Of a stretch of DNA of 64,000 nucleotides, positions 27,783-36,256 are shown piece after piece. Below the pieces are notes generated by a model that had not been told where the DNA came from, searched no databases, and saw nothing but the letters and a program-made list of their open reading frames with translations. Source of the stretch: Haliovirga abyssi (GTDB lineage Bacteria > Fusobacteriota > Fusobacteriia > Fusobacteriales > Haliovirgaceae); NCBI RefSeq assembly GCF_030295325.1, contig NZ_AP027059.1, positions 1,980,637-2,044,636 on the forward strand, given 5' to 3'. Position 1 is the first letter of the stretch, and each line of letters begins with the position of its first letter. Position numbers and translations under genes: made by a program.

Positions 27783-28466
27783 TCACTCCTTTTGCTTTAA
27801 AAACACTAAATCTTCTGGTGTTGTTATTTTTATATTATTATAATTTCCCTCTATTATTTCTATTTTTTCCCCAATATATTCCATTAATGAAGAATCATCT
27901 GTTCCATAATAATCATTTTCAAAAGCTGATTCATATGCCTTTTTTAATATCTGCGTTCTAAAAATTTGCGGTGTTTGTGCTGCTATTAATTTTTCTCTTT
28001 TAGGAGTATTTACAATATTTTTATTTTTATCTATCTCTTTTATTGTATCTTTTACTTTTACTCCTACCACTACTCCAGATATAGTACTATTTTTGTTTAA
28101 TTTTTTATATCCTTCATCTATATAATTTTGTTTTATAAATGGTCTCACTCCATCTTGTATCCCAACTATACTATCGTTATCATCTATTAATTTTAACCCA
28201 TTATATATAGAATCTTGTCTTTCTTTTCCACCTGCTACAATTTCTTTCACTTTTTTTAATCTATATTTTTTTATCATCTCTTTAACTTCTTTTATATAAT
28301 CTTTATTAGTTACAATTATAATATCTGTAACTTTACTGTTTTTTTCTATCTCTTCTACTGTAGTTATAAAAATTGGTTTCCCTTTATACTCTAAAAATTG
28401 TTTTGGATAATCAAGCCTCATCCTTTTTCCTATACCTGCTGCCGCTACAATATAATAATATCTCAT
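27783..28466 (-). CDS. ispD: 2-C-methyl-D-erythritol 4-phosphate cytidylyltransferase
   Basis: IspD is the third step of the MEP isoprenoid pathway. The CTP-binding loop VAAAGIGKRMRLDYPKQFL, the VAGGKERQDSIYNGL motif, the D in IQDGVRPFI and the TDDSSLMEY segment are intact at 227 aa. Its start overlaps the yacL-like stop by 4 bases (ATGA), so they are coupled; the same pairing occurs in Bacillus (yacL-yacM). It therefore depends on whatever transcribes yacL past the insertion sequence upstream. Confidence 0.93.
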   Translation of the reverse strand: MRYYYIVAAAGIGKRMRLDYPKQFLEYKGKPIFITTVEEIEKNSKVTDIIIVTNKDYIKEVKEMIKKYRLKKVKEIVAGGKERQDSIYNGLKLIDDNDSIVGIQDGVRPFIKQNYIDEGYKKLNKNSTISGVVVGVKVKDTIKEIDKNKNIVNTPKREKLIAAQTPQIFRTQILKKAYESAFENDYYGTDDSSLMEYIGEKIEIIEGNYNNIKITTPEDLVFLKQKE

Positions 28467-29248
28467 CTTCTCTTTATTTTCCCAAAAATCATTCTTCCTG
28501 CTGCTGTTGGATATACACTTGTTACCACAAGAGTAATAGTTCTTCCCAAAAATGGTCCTCCATCTTCTGCTACAACCATTGTCCCATCATGTAAATAACC
28601 AACTGCTTGTCCATCTCTATCTCCTTTTTTTATTAACTCTATTTCAAGTTCTTCATTTGGAATAACCACTGGTTTTAATGCATTTGATAATTTATTTATA
28701 TTTAAAACTTTTACTCCTTGAATTGTTGCCACTTTATTCAAATTATAATCTGTTGTAACTACATCTCCATTTAACTCTTTTCCTAATTTTACAAGTTTTG
28801 CATCTACTTCTTTTATTTTATAATCTTTATCTTCCACAACTACTTTATTTGATTTGTTAGCTTGAATTGATTTTATTAAATCAAGTCCTCTTCTTCCTCT
28901 TGCTCTTTTCATATTATCTTCTGAATCAGCTAAATATTGTAGCTCCTCTAAAACAAAATTAGGAATAATAATTTCTCCTTCTACAAATCCAGTTTCTAAT
29001 ATATCTAATATTCTTCCATCAATAATTGCACTACTATCTAATATTTTACCTCTTCCTGTTTTTTCTGATTTTACAGATTTTTTTTCTTTATAAGCTTTCA
29101 TTACTACATCAATAAAATATTCTATTCCCCATCCAGCTACTACTCCAAATAATATATATACAGATTTATCTCTTAGCATAAAGAAATTTGAAGCTTTGTA
29201 AAAAAGAAATACATTCACCAAAATTAAAATTAATCCCCTTACATTCAT
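28463..29248 (-). CDS. YacL-like PIN/TRAM domain membrane protein
   Basis: A 261-aa protein with N-terminal membrane segments (about 4-24 and 30-52), a PIN ribonuclease-like domain (about 70-180: ILDSSAIIDGRI, LEELQYLAD, DVVTTDYNLN with the conserved acidic residues), and a C-terminal TRAM domain (about 200-258, GQAVGYLHDGTMVVAEDG). The YacL family is found in Firmicutes and relatives; RNA binding is likely but the target is unknown. It is truncated relative to Bacillus YacL, which has four membrane segments. Its ribosome site (GAGGAGAG, 29256-29263) lies directly against the target duplication of the insertion sequence at 29264, so the original promoter was displaced. Confidence 0.85.
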   Translation of the reverse strand: MNVRGLILILVNVFLFYKASNFFMLRDKSVYILFGVVAGWGIEYFIDVVMKAYKEKKSVKSEKTGRGKILDSSAIIDGRILDILETGFVEGEIIIPNFVLEELQYLADSEDNMKRARGRRGLDLIKSIQANKSNKVVVEDKDYKIKEVDAKLVKLGKELNGDVVTTDYNLNKVATIQGVKVLNINKLSNALKPVVIPNEELEIELIKKGDRDGQAVGYLHDGTMVVAEDGGPFLGRTITLVVTSVYPTAAGRMIFGKIKRR

Positions 29249-29415
29249 TTTTTCACTCTCCTCATAATTATGGTAGTGTCAAATAAAGTTTCCTTTTTAA
29301 GTCACTATCCTTTATATTTATTATCTTTGCGCGTTATATTTGACTCCTCCCCCAAAATAAGGTAATATTTTATTATAACCAGTAACAAAATACACCAAAT
29401 TAGGAGGAGATTCTT

Positions 29416-30855
29416 ATGCCAAAATATGTGTACACTTTGCTGAAAATTATTGCCATTCAACAAAAATTAATTATTGCTTTAATGATCTTTGCTCTAGGTA
29501 AAAAATTCGAGTTTCTTAATTCTAAATCTGATGATAAACCCATCGATAAAAAATACCATAGACTCATTGTTGATAAAATGCCTATTTTTAAAAAAATTGT
29601 TAAATTTGACTATAAAATACTTCTTGAACAATACCAACTTAAACACAATAAGCCTTTAAAACCCATTAAACGCAGAAAAGAAAGCTCCGTTCCCAAAAGC
29701 TTGATTTGCCCCATTTGTGGTGCTCCTCATATATATATTTATGATAACAACGGACATAAAGGTCAATTTAAATGTAAAATATGCAATACCAATTTCCATG
29801 AAAAAAATCACTTTGCAAAATTTGTTGTTTTTAAATGTCCTCATTGTGGCAAAACTCTTGAAAAAATTAAGGAGCGTAAAGATTTCTTCGTCCACAAATG
29901 TACAAATAAAAAATGCTCTTTTTATTTGAAAAATCTACAAAAAATGGATGCTGACGAAAGAAAAATTTATAAAAATGATCCTAGTAAATTTAAACTTCAT
30001 TATATTTATAGAGAATTTACATTTGATTTTAATTCTCTTGATAAAGATTCTCTCGTTCCTATTCCAAGTGATTTATCTAAGATACAAGTTTCTCCTTATA
30101 CATTAGGGCTTATTCTTTCTTACAATATTAATTTTGGTATCTCTGCAAGAAAAACTGCCAATTTATTAAAAGAAATTCACGGCATCAATATTTCTTATCA
30201 ATCTATTTTAAATTATGCTAAAGCTGTCGCCACCAATGTTAAACCTATTATTGACAATTATCCCTATAAACTTTCTGACTCCATTTGTGGTGATGAAACT
30301 TACACTAAAGTCCTTGGTAAATGGAAATATATTTTCTTTTTCTTTGATACTAAGAAAAAAATTATTTTATCTCATTATACTTCTTCTTCAAGAGATACTA
30401 AATCTGCTTGCAAAGCTCTTATTGATGTTATTAGCAAGTATAGGGAGCTCCCTGAAGACTTCCAAGTCATTGTTGATGGCAACCCCATATACTTGCTAGC
30501 ACAACAATTCTTTGCTCAACACGACATTAATTTTAACGTTGAACAAGTCATCGGTTTAACTAATAAAGATAAAGTTTCTAAAAAATTTAGGCCTCTTAAA
30601 CAAATTATTGAAAGACTGAACAGAACCTTTAAAGAAAATTATCATTATACTAACGGTTACAATTCTCATTCTGGCGCTTTTACTTCTGTTACTTTATTTA
30701 CAGCGTATTTTAATTTCCTTCGGCCTCATTCTTCTTTGGAAAATAACGTACCTGTTGTTATTCCTGAACTTACTGATTTACCCAACATGCCTGCTCGTTG
30801 GGGTAAACTTATTGAGTTATCTCAATATTTTATTCCTGAAAAACATATAGCATAA
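29416..30855 (+). CDS. DDE transposase with N-terminal zinc-ribbon region
   Basis: A 479-aa transposase, the only clear plus-strand gene in the window. The N-terminal half carries Cys clusters (LICPICGAPH, FKCKICNTNF, FKCPHCGK, HKCTNKKCSF) forming probable zinc ribbons, followed by a helix-turn-helix-like region (about 215-275). The catalytic core shows the first Asp in CGDETYTKVLGKWKY, the second in IVDGNPIY, and the Glu in IIERLNRTFKENY, with a final RPHSSL. These motifs are like the IS6/IS240 DDE domain, but the protein is about twice the usual length because of the zinc region. GGAGGAG precedes ATG 29416. It appears intact and possibly active. Confidence 0.9.
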   Translation: MPKYVYTLLKIIAIQQKLIIALMIFALGKKFEFLNSKSDDKPIDKKYHRLIVDKMPIFKKIVKFDYKILLEQYQLKHNKPLKPIKRRKESSVPKSLICPICGAPHIYIYDNNGHKGQFKCKICNTNFHEKNHFAKFVVFKCPHCGKTLEKIKERKDFFVHKCTNKKCSFYLKNLQKMDADERKIYKNDPSKFKLHYIYREFTFDFNSLDKDSLVPIPSDLSKIQVSPYTLGLILSYNINFGISARKTANLLKEIHGINISYQSILNYAKAVATNVKPIIDNYPYKLSDSICGDETYTKVLGKWKYIFFFFDTKKKIILSHYTSSSRDTKSACKALIDVISKYRELPEDFQVIVDGNPIYLLAQQFFAQHDINFNVEQVIGLTNKDKVSKKFRPLKQIIERLNRTFKENYHYTNGYNSHSGAFTSVTLFTAYFNFLRPHSSLENNVPVVIPELTDLPNMPARWGKLIELSQYFIPEKHIA

Positions 30856-30880
30856 TTTTTATAATTTTACTTCTGCCTTA

Positions 30881-30907
30881 CCATTACTTTTTTCTCAAAA
30901 GTGATGG
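30881..30907 (+). terminator. Terminator of the transposase gene
   Basis: Eleven-base arms CCATTACTTTT and AAAAGTGATGG with a 5-base loop, followed by T-rich sequence, about 25 bases after the transposase stop. Confidence 0.75.
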
Positions 30908-31152
30908 ATTTTTCTGCTTTTTGTTTTTTATTTCTTTCTAATATTTTCAATTTAATTCTATAAAAAATCTTAGGGTTTTTTCATGATTTTAGCATAAATT
31001 TCTTCTTCTTTTTCTGCTTTTTATTTTTTTAGTTTTTCTCATAGTTTTCATAAACTTTTGACACTACCATAATTATTCATAATATGTTTGACCGACAAAA
31101 ATATGTTTAGTTTTCTTCACACAACTATATGTAGTAGTATGATTTTAAAAAT

Positions 31153-33273
31153 CTACTTTTTAAAAGTCTTAGCATAATACAACTTTATAACATCTCTATT
31201 TTTAATCGGTGTTATAAATTCTGCCTTTTTACCATTTAACTCTATTTGTAGCACTCCTCCTCTCTCTTTTATTAAATCTTCTGGATTGTAATAATTAAAA
31301 ATATCTGATAATATTAATTTTGAGCTAGAACTTCCTGCAACTTCAATTCTATCCCCATTTTCTATAATATCTTCTCCAGAAGTTTTTTTACTGTTTTTTA
31401 ATATTTCCACTCCTATTTTACCAAAATTTATAATTTCACCGTTTACAGTAACTTTAATCTCTTCGCTTTCTTCTGTTATATCCATTACATCTTTTACTTT
31501 TAGCATAGCTTTATCTATTTTTTTAGTTTCAAGTATATCGCCATTAAAAATTTCACTATTTAAATCTAATTCTTTATTATCTCTTAATAAAATTTCATTT
31601 GGAACTAATATTTCCATCTCTTTTCCATTTATATAAAATTTTAGACTATTTTCCGAATCTAATATATCTTTTGCTAAAAATTTTTCTTTAACTTCAATTT
31701 CATCATTATCTTTTATAAGATAATTATCAGCTTTAATTTCACCATTTACCTTTATAATTGGTTCTAATATCTTTTTTTCATCATTAATTTTTACCTCTAT
31801 ATTTTTATATTCTTTTTTTAAATTTTCTATATAAAAAACAGCATCTCTTCCTGCTCTTTTATAAATAATTTCTATCTCATCATTATCAAATATTTCATCT
31901 TCTAAACTTCTTTTTTCACCATTTACTTTTATAGTTGCAAGCTGTCCTATTTCCCCTTTTTCAAATCTCAATTTACCATTTAATTTGAATGTAATTGGAT
32001 TCCCAGAACTGCTATATAGTTTTTTCATACTTAGCCCAGAAGACAACAGTGTATCTCTTAAAGTTATACTATTTTTAAATGAAAAAACTCTGTGTGAAAT
32101 CCTATTAATTGTTACAGATATTATTTTAAATCCTCTTCCGTTTATTGCCATATTTGCAATCCCAACAGGTGTAATAAATTCTGCTGTTGTAAGCATATTT
32201 GTTTTATCTACCATATTTTTTATTATTTCTGTTCCTCTTACAGCTACTCTTTGTATTGGCAATGAAATAGCTTCACTTAAATTTTCTCTCAATAGCGGAA
32301 TTAAGCTTCCTCCACCTATTAATATAATAGCTTGAGGTGCTTTCCCATTTAATTCGAGAATTTTATCAGCAATTTTATGTGATAATTCATGTATTACAGG
32401 TTCTATTTTCCCTAATATCTCTTTTTTATCTATTTCATATTCCATTCCTAAAATATCTGTATACCCAACTTTTTCTATATCTTTATTTAATTCTCTTTTT
32501 ATTTTTTCAGCTTCTGAAAAATCTAATATATACTCTTCTGATATTTTTTCTGTTATTTCGTCCCCAGCCATTGGAACCATCTCATATCCAATTATTTTAC
32601 CACTTTTAGTAACAGCAATATCTGATGTGCCTGCCCCTATATCTACCAATGCTAAGTTAAGTTTCCTCATATCTTCTGAAATTACCACACTTATTGCTGC
32701 AATTGGTTCTAATGTTAAATTAATTATCTCCAAATTAACTTTTTTCGCCATTGTGAATATACTATCCACAACTATTTTAGGTAAAAATGTAGCTAAAACT
32801 TCTACTTCTAATTTGCTTCCTTTTTGCAACTTTGGATTTTTTATATATTCATTATCCAATTTATATTCGCTTACAGTGTAACCTACACAATGATATTCTT
32901 TATATTTTTCACTTAAATTTATCATACTATTTTGTACTGCTATTAATTCTAAAGTAGCCACATTTTCTTCAGTTATTTCATATTTTGGATTAAATTCTTT
33001 TTCAGCTTTAGCACTTGATGTTACCAATGCTCTTCCTGCTACTGCTACTGCCACTTGTGTTACTCTGTTTTCTTCTCCATTTTCTATACTTTCTTTTATT
33101 TTTAATACCGTTTCAGATACTTTTTCTATATCATGAATTTGACCATCTTCCATAGCTCTTGTTTCATGCTCTAATGTTATTGATTTTTTTATTATAATTT
33201 TATTTTCTTCATAATCGACTAATAATCCAACTACATTTCTAGTCCCAACATCAAGAGCAAATAAATTTTTCAT
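31153..33273 (-). CDS. FtsA/PilM-like actin-fold ATPase with long C-terminal extension
   Basis: The first 360 residues are an FtsA-like actin-fold domain: phosphate 1 ALDVGTRNVVGLLV, an inserted SHS2-like segment with VAVAGRALVTS, phosphate 2 LALVDIGAGTSDIAV and the adenosine loop IILIGGGSLIPLL. The remaining 340 residues hold at least three similar units of the pattern 'VNGE...LxDNDEIEV' (near 440-485, 515-545, 605-650), suggesting repeated small beta-rich (beta-grasp-like) modules. At 706 aa it is far longer than FtsA (about 420). It is not followed by ftsZ and lies 25 bases after mutS2. Related long FtsA-domain proteins occur in Clostridia; function is unknown, with cell division or envelope scaffolding possible. 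Confidence 0.75.
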   Translation of the reverse strand: MKNLFALDVGTRNVVGLLVDYEENKIIIKKSITLEHETRAMEDGQIHDIEKVSETVLKIKESIENGEENRVTQVAVAVAGRALVTSSAKAEKEFNPKYEITEENVATLELIAVQNSMINLSEKYKEYHCVGYTVSEYKLDNEYIKNPKLQKGSKLEVEVLATFLPKIVVDSIFTMAKKVNLEIINLTLEPIAAISVVISEDMRKLNLALVDIGAGTSDIAVTKSGKIIGYEMVPMAGDEITEKISEEYILDFSEAEKIKRELNKDIEKVGYTDILGMEYEIDKKEILGKIEPVIHELSHKIADKILELNGKAPQAIILIGGGSLIPLLRENLSEAISLPIQRVAVRGTEIIKNMVDKTNMLTTAEFITPVGIANMAINGRGFKIISVTINRISHRVFSFKNSITLRDTLLSSGLSMKKLYSSSGNPITFKLNGKLRFEKGEIGQLATIKVNGEKRSLEDEIFDNDEIEIIYKRAGRDAVFYIENLKKEYKNIEVKINDEKKILEPIIKVNGEIKADNYLIKDNDEIEVKEKFLAKDILDSENSLKFYINGKEMEILVPNEILLRDNKELDLNSEIFNGDILETKKIDKAMLKVKDVMDITEESEEIKVTVNGEIINFGKIGVEILKNSKKTSGEDIIENGDRIEVAGSSSSKLILSDIFNYYNPEDLIKERGGVLQIELNGKKAEFITPIKNRDVIKLYYAKTFKK

Positions 33274-33298
33274 TGTATACCTCCAAAATCGTATGCTT

Positions 33299-35644
33299 TT
33301 ATTTTAATTCAGCAACTGTTACTCCTAATCCGCCTTCATTCATATTCCCATCTCTAAAACTTGCAATATATCTGCTTGTTTTTATATACTTTTGTATTCC
33401 TATTCTTAATTTACCAGTCCCTTTTCCGTGAATAATATAAATTTCTTGATAATTATTTAGCATTGCTTTGTCCAAATAGTTATCTAAGTCAATTATTGCT
33501 TCGTCTAAAGTTTCTCCTCTTAAATCAATTTCACTTCTAACTCTTGACTTTGTAAATGCATAATTTTTTGACCTGCTTTTTTGTTTTTTCTTTTTTTCAA
33601 TTTTTTTCACATCATCTATTGAAACCATTAATTTTAATATCCCTGCTTGTACCTGTATTTCTCCTTTTGATTCCATAACTTTTAAAACTATTGCATTTTG
33701 ACCTAATTTTGTTAAAAATACATCTTCCCCAACTTTTATATCTATATGTTTGTTTCTTTTTTTGATTATTTTTACTGTTTTTTCTTTGTCTTCTACTAAA
33801 GATTTTCTTAACATATTTAAACTTTTTTGTGTCTCTTTTGCATCTTGTTTTATATTTTCTTCTTTTTGAATTTTATCTACCAAAGCTTTTGCTTTCATCT
33901 GCATATTTTTCAGTAATTCATCTGCTTTATCATACGCTTCTTTTAATGTATTATTTTTCTCTTTTTCTATCTCTTCTAATTTTTCTTCATATTCTCTAGT
34001 TTTTTTTTCAAAATCTGCTTTAAGTTCCTCTACTTTCAATTTTTCTGCTTCTATTTCTCTGCTTTTCTCTTCTATATTTCTTATCATATTTTCTACTTTT
34101 TTATCTTCTTCGCTTATATATTTTTCTGCTCTTTCTATTATATCAGGTTTTAATCCTAATTTTTTAGCAATTATAAGTGCATTACTTTTCCCAGGTATCC
34201 CCATTAATAGTTTATAAGTTGGAGATAACGTCTCTACATCAAATTCCATAGATGCAGTTTCTATCCCCTCTTCATTATATCCATAAGCTTTTACTTCACT
34301 ATAATGAGTCGTTACTATTAATTTAGCATTTTTAGATTTTATATAATCAACAACTGCCATTGCAAAAGCTGCACCTTCTATAGGGTCTGTTCCAGAACCT
34401 AATTCATCTAATAATATCAAACTATTTCTAGTGGTTTTTTCTGTAATTGTTTTTATATTCTTTAAATGTGATGAAAATGAGCTTAAACTTTGCTCAATGC
34501 TTTGTTCATCTCCAATATCTGCATAAACTCCATTAAACATCCCAATATCACTTTGTTCATCTGCTGGTACAGGTATTCCAGATAGTGCCATAATAGTTAT
34601 TAATCCTGCTGTTTTTAATGTAACTGTTTTCCCACCTGTATTAGGCCCGGTAATTAACATTATATTATATTTTTTACCAACTTCAAATGTAAGTGGAACG
34701 CTCTCTTCTTTCCTTAACAAAGGATGTCTTGCTTTTATTAATTTAAGATATTCTCTATCATTATATTTAGGTATTTTACAATCATTTTCTATAGAATACA
34801 TTGCTTTTGAATTTAAAAAATCTATTTCTAAAATGTTTTCTGCTAAATTTTCAATTCCATCTCTATTATTTCTAATTGTATCTGTTAATCTAAGTAATAA
34901 TTTTCTTATCTCTTCTCTTTCCCTTACTTCAAGTTCTCTTATTTTATTGTTTAAAGATACTACGCTAAGTGGCTCTATATAAATAGTTGCTCCACTACTA
35001 GACCTATCATGTTCTATTCCTTTTATTTGCCCTTTAAAATCTGCTTTTATTGGAATTACACATCTTCCATCTCTTATTGTAACTATTTTTTCTTGAATAG
35101 CTTTTGCATTATTTGGATTATTTACAATTTCGTCAAATTTTCTATTAATAGTATCATTTATAGATTTTTTTTGTCTTCTTATCTCTCTAATTTCTAAAGA
35201 AGCATCATCTTTTATCTCTTTATTTTCATCTACAACTTTGCTTATTAGTTCTTCTATCCCTTTATATATTGGAACATCTTTAAAAAATAGATATAATGCC
35301 CTATATTTATCTTTTAAACTTTCTATCTTATTTTTTGCTCTTCTAAAAAGCTTTAAATTTTCATTTATATAATAAAATTCTTCTGGTGAAAGATATGTAC
35401 CAATAAGTTCTGTTTTTTCTATTACATTTTTTATATTTTTTAATCCTTCTAGCTCAATTCCAGCATCATATCTAAGTAAATCCATATAATCTTCAATTAT
35501 TTTCATACTTTTTTTTATTTCATTTATATCTTTTAAAGGCTCTAAATTTAATATTCTATTTTGAACTTCTTCTGTATATACAAATCCTGATATAATATTT
35601 CTTATTTTATCAAATTCTAAAACTCTATAATCGTGATTGTCCAT
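33299..35644 (-). CDS. mutS2: MutS2 (endonuclease / ribosome-rescue ATPase)
   Basis: MutS2 has the MutS core and ATPase domains without the mismatch-recognition domain, plus a C-terminal Smr domain. The Walker A LITGPNTGGKTVTLKT, the LILLDELGSGTDPIEG Walker B/signature region, a long coiled coil (about 500-620) and the Smr motif EIDLRGETLDEA with HGKGTGKLR are visible. It is implicated in suppression of recombination and in splitting collided ribosomes. I use ATG 35644, which follows TGGAGG correctly; the longer reading to 35677 lacks a site. It is the first gene before the FtsA-like protein; its upstream region is filled by repeats. Confidence 0.93.
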   Translation of the reverse strand: MDNHDYRVLEFDKIRNIISGFVYTEEVQNRILNLEPLKDINEIKKSMKIIEDYMDLLRYDAGIELEGLKNIKNVIEKTELIGTYLSPEEFYYINENLKLFRRAKNKIESLKDKYRALYLFFKDVPIYKGIEELISKVVDENKEIKDDASLEIREIRRQKKSINDTINRKFDEIVNNPNNAKAIQEKIVTIRDGRCVIPIKADFKGQIKGIEHDRSSSGATIYIEPLSVVSLNNKIRELEVREREEIRKLLLRLTDTIRNNRDGIENLAENILEIDFLNSKAMYSIENDCKIPKYNDREYLKLIKARHPLLRKEESVPLTFEVGKKYNIMLITGPNTGGKTVTLKTAGLITIMALSGIPVPADEQSDIGMFNGVYADIGDEQSIEQSLSSFSSHLKNIKTITEKTTRNSLILLDELGSGTDPIEGAAFAMAVVDYIKSKNAKLIVTTHYSEVKAYGYNEEGIETASMEFDVETLSPTYKLLMGIPGKSNALIIAKKLGLKPDIIERAEKYISEEDKKVENMIRNIEEKSREIEAEKLKVEELKADFEKKTREYEEKLEEIEKEKNNTLKEAYDKADELLKNMQMKAKALVDKIQKEENIKQDAKETQKSLNMLRKSLVEDKEKTVKIIKKRNKHIDIKVGEDVFLTKLGQNAIVLKVMESKGEIQVQAGILKLMVSIDDVKKIEKKKKQKSRSKNYAFTKSRVRSEIDLRGETLDEAIIDLDNYLDKAMLNNYQEIYIIHGKGTGKLRIGIQKYIKTSRYIASFRDGNMNEGGLGVTVAELK

Positions 35645-35680
35645 TATTCCTCCATGTTGTTTTGTGAGTAAAATCATAAA

Positions 35681-35885
35681 ATTAAAAAAATAGCATAAGA
35701 ACGTTTAAAAAATAATTTTCTCATATTTTGTTGTAAAAATGCTTGAAACGTTGCATACGTTGGGCGTAGTTTTTTATGTGGTTTTCATAAAAGAACCTTG
35801 AGCCTTTTAAAACAAAAAGGATAAGTTATTTTTAAGCCATTCCATAGCTTATTTTCTAAATAAATTTATACTTTCCTAACAAATT
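35681..35885. repeat. Family A remnant (copy 4) interrupted by a family B element
   Basis: The right-hand part of a family A repeat (AAAAAAATAGC...ATAGCTTATTTT followed by ATTTATACTTTCC) is split by a family B element. The left half of A is missing toward mutS2. Joining 35697 to 35847 restores the A sequence seen at 14034-14080. Confidence 0.75.
35698..35843 (-). mobile_element. MITE-like family B element, copy 1, nested in family A
   Basis: A 146-bp element with imperfect terminal inverted repeats (GGAATGGCTTAAAA and GGAACGTTTAAAA) and no ORF. It is flanked by the 3-bp duplication ATA (35695-35697 and 35844-35846). It is the reverse of copies at 38559-38704 and 58060-58204. Confidence 0.75.
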
Positions 35886-36031
35886 AAAATTTATAGTATA
35901 TTTTTTTATATTATAGCATATAACATAGTTTTTTTCTATTTTTTTATAGGAATTTTATAGAATTTCGAAATGACAGTCTTATAGAACTAGGTCGATTTTT
36001 TAAGAGTTTATAGGATAATAATGTGTTCAGA

Positions 36032-36077
36032 CTTTCTTAGAAAAAAGGGATGAATCATAACCATTTTTCTAAGAAAG
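36032..36077. repeat. Perfect 14-bp inverted repeat (hairpin)
   Basis: CTTTCTTAGAAAAA (36032-36045) and TTTTTCTAAGAAAG (36064-36077) with an 18-base loop. It lies in the 600-base mutS2-pth gap. No T-run of a standard terminator follows on the minus strand, so it is recorded as a repeat. The rest of the gap (35890-36030) shows nothing recognisable. Confidence 0.6.
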
Positions 36078-36120
36078 AACTGGAAATTTATTTGTTCATA
36101 AGCGTAGCTTATTTTTCATT

Positions 36121-36256
36121 TACTAGAAAGTATAAATTTCTTCAGAAAATAAGCTACACCATTTTTTTGAAATATGCAATTTTTCAAGGCAAAATTTTTC
36201 AGAAACCAAAAATTTAGAAAAATATTTATACTCTACCAGATGAAGCGTAGTTTATT
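36121..36256 (-). repeat. Dispersed repeat family A, copy 3 (overlaps pth stop)
   Basis: Reverse-orientation copy of the elements at 7856 and 13945. Arm a (AATAAACTACGC on the minus strand) pairs with GTGTAGCTTATT through one G-T pair. The outer arm contains the pth stop codon (36252-36254). An additional half-arm (AATAAGCTACGCTT, minus) lies just beyond at about 36102-36116. Confidence 0.85.

Larger units (their letters stand above)
29272..31068 (+). mobile_element. Intact IS6/IS240-like insertion sequence
   Basis: A 1797-bp element bounded by 12-bp terminal inverted repeats GGTAGTGTCAAA and TTTGACACTACC. It is flanked by an 8-bp direct duplication ATAATTAT (29264-29271 and 31069-31076). 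GG-starting ends and 8-bp duplications are the IS6-family pattern. It carries one transposase gene. ATAATTAT is itself palindromic, so a longer inverted repeat is formally possible. The element separates yacL-ispD-cimA from the FtsA-like gene. A partial copy of its left end lies at 40081-40167. Confidence 0.9.

Noticed and set aside
31057-31085. Outward promoter formed by the right IS end (TTGACA-N16-TAATAT, plus strand)
   Set aside because: It matches a promoter but would only transcribe antisense into the 3' end of the FtsA-like gene; no function is evident and AT-rich -10-like hexamers are common here.
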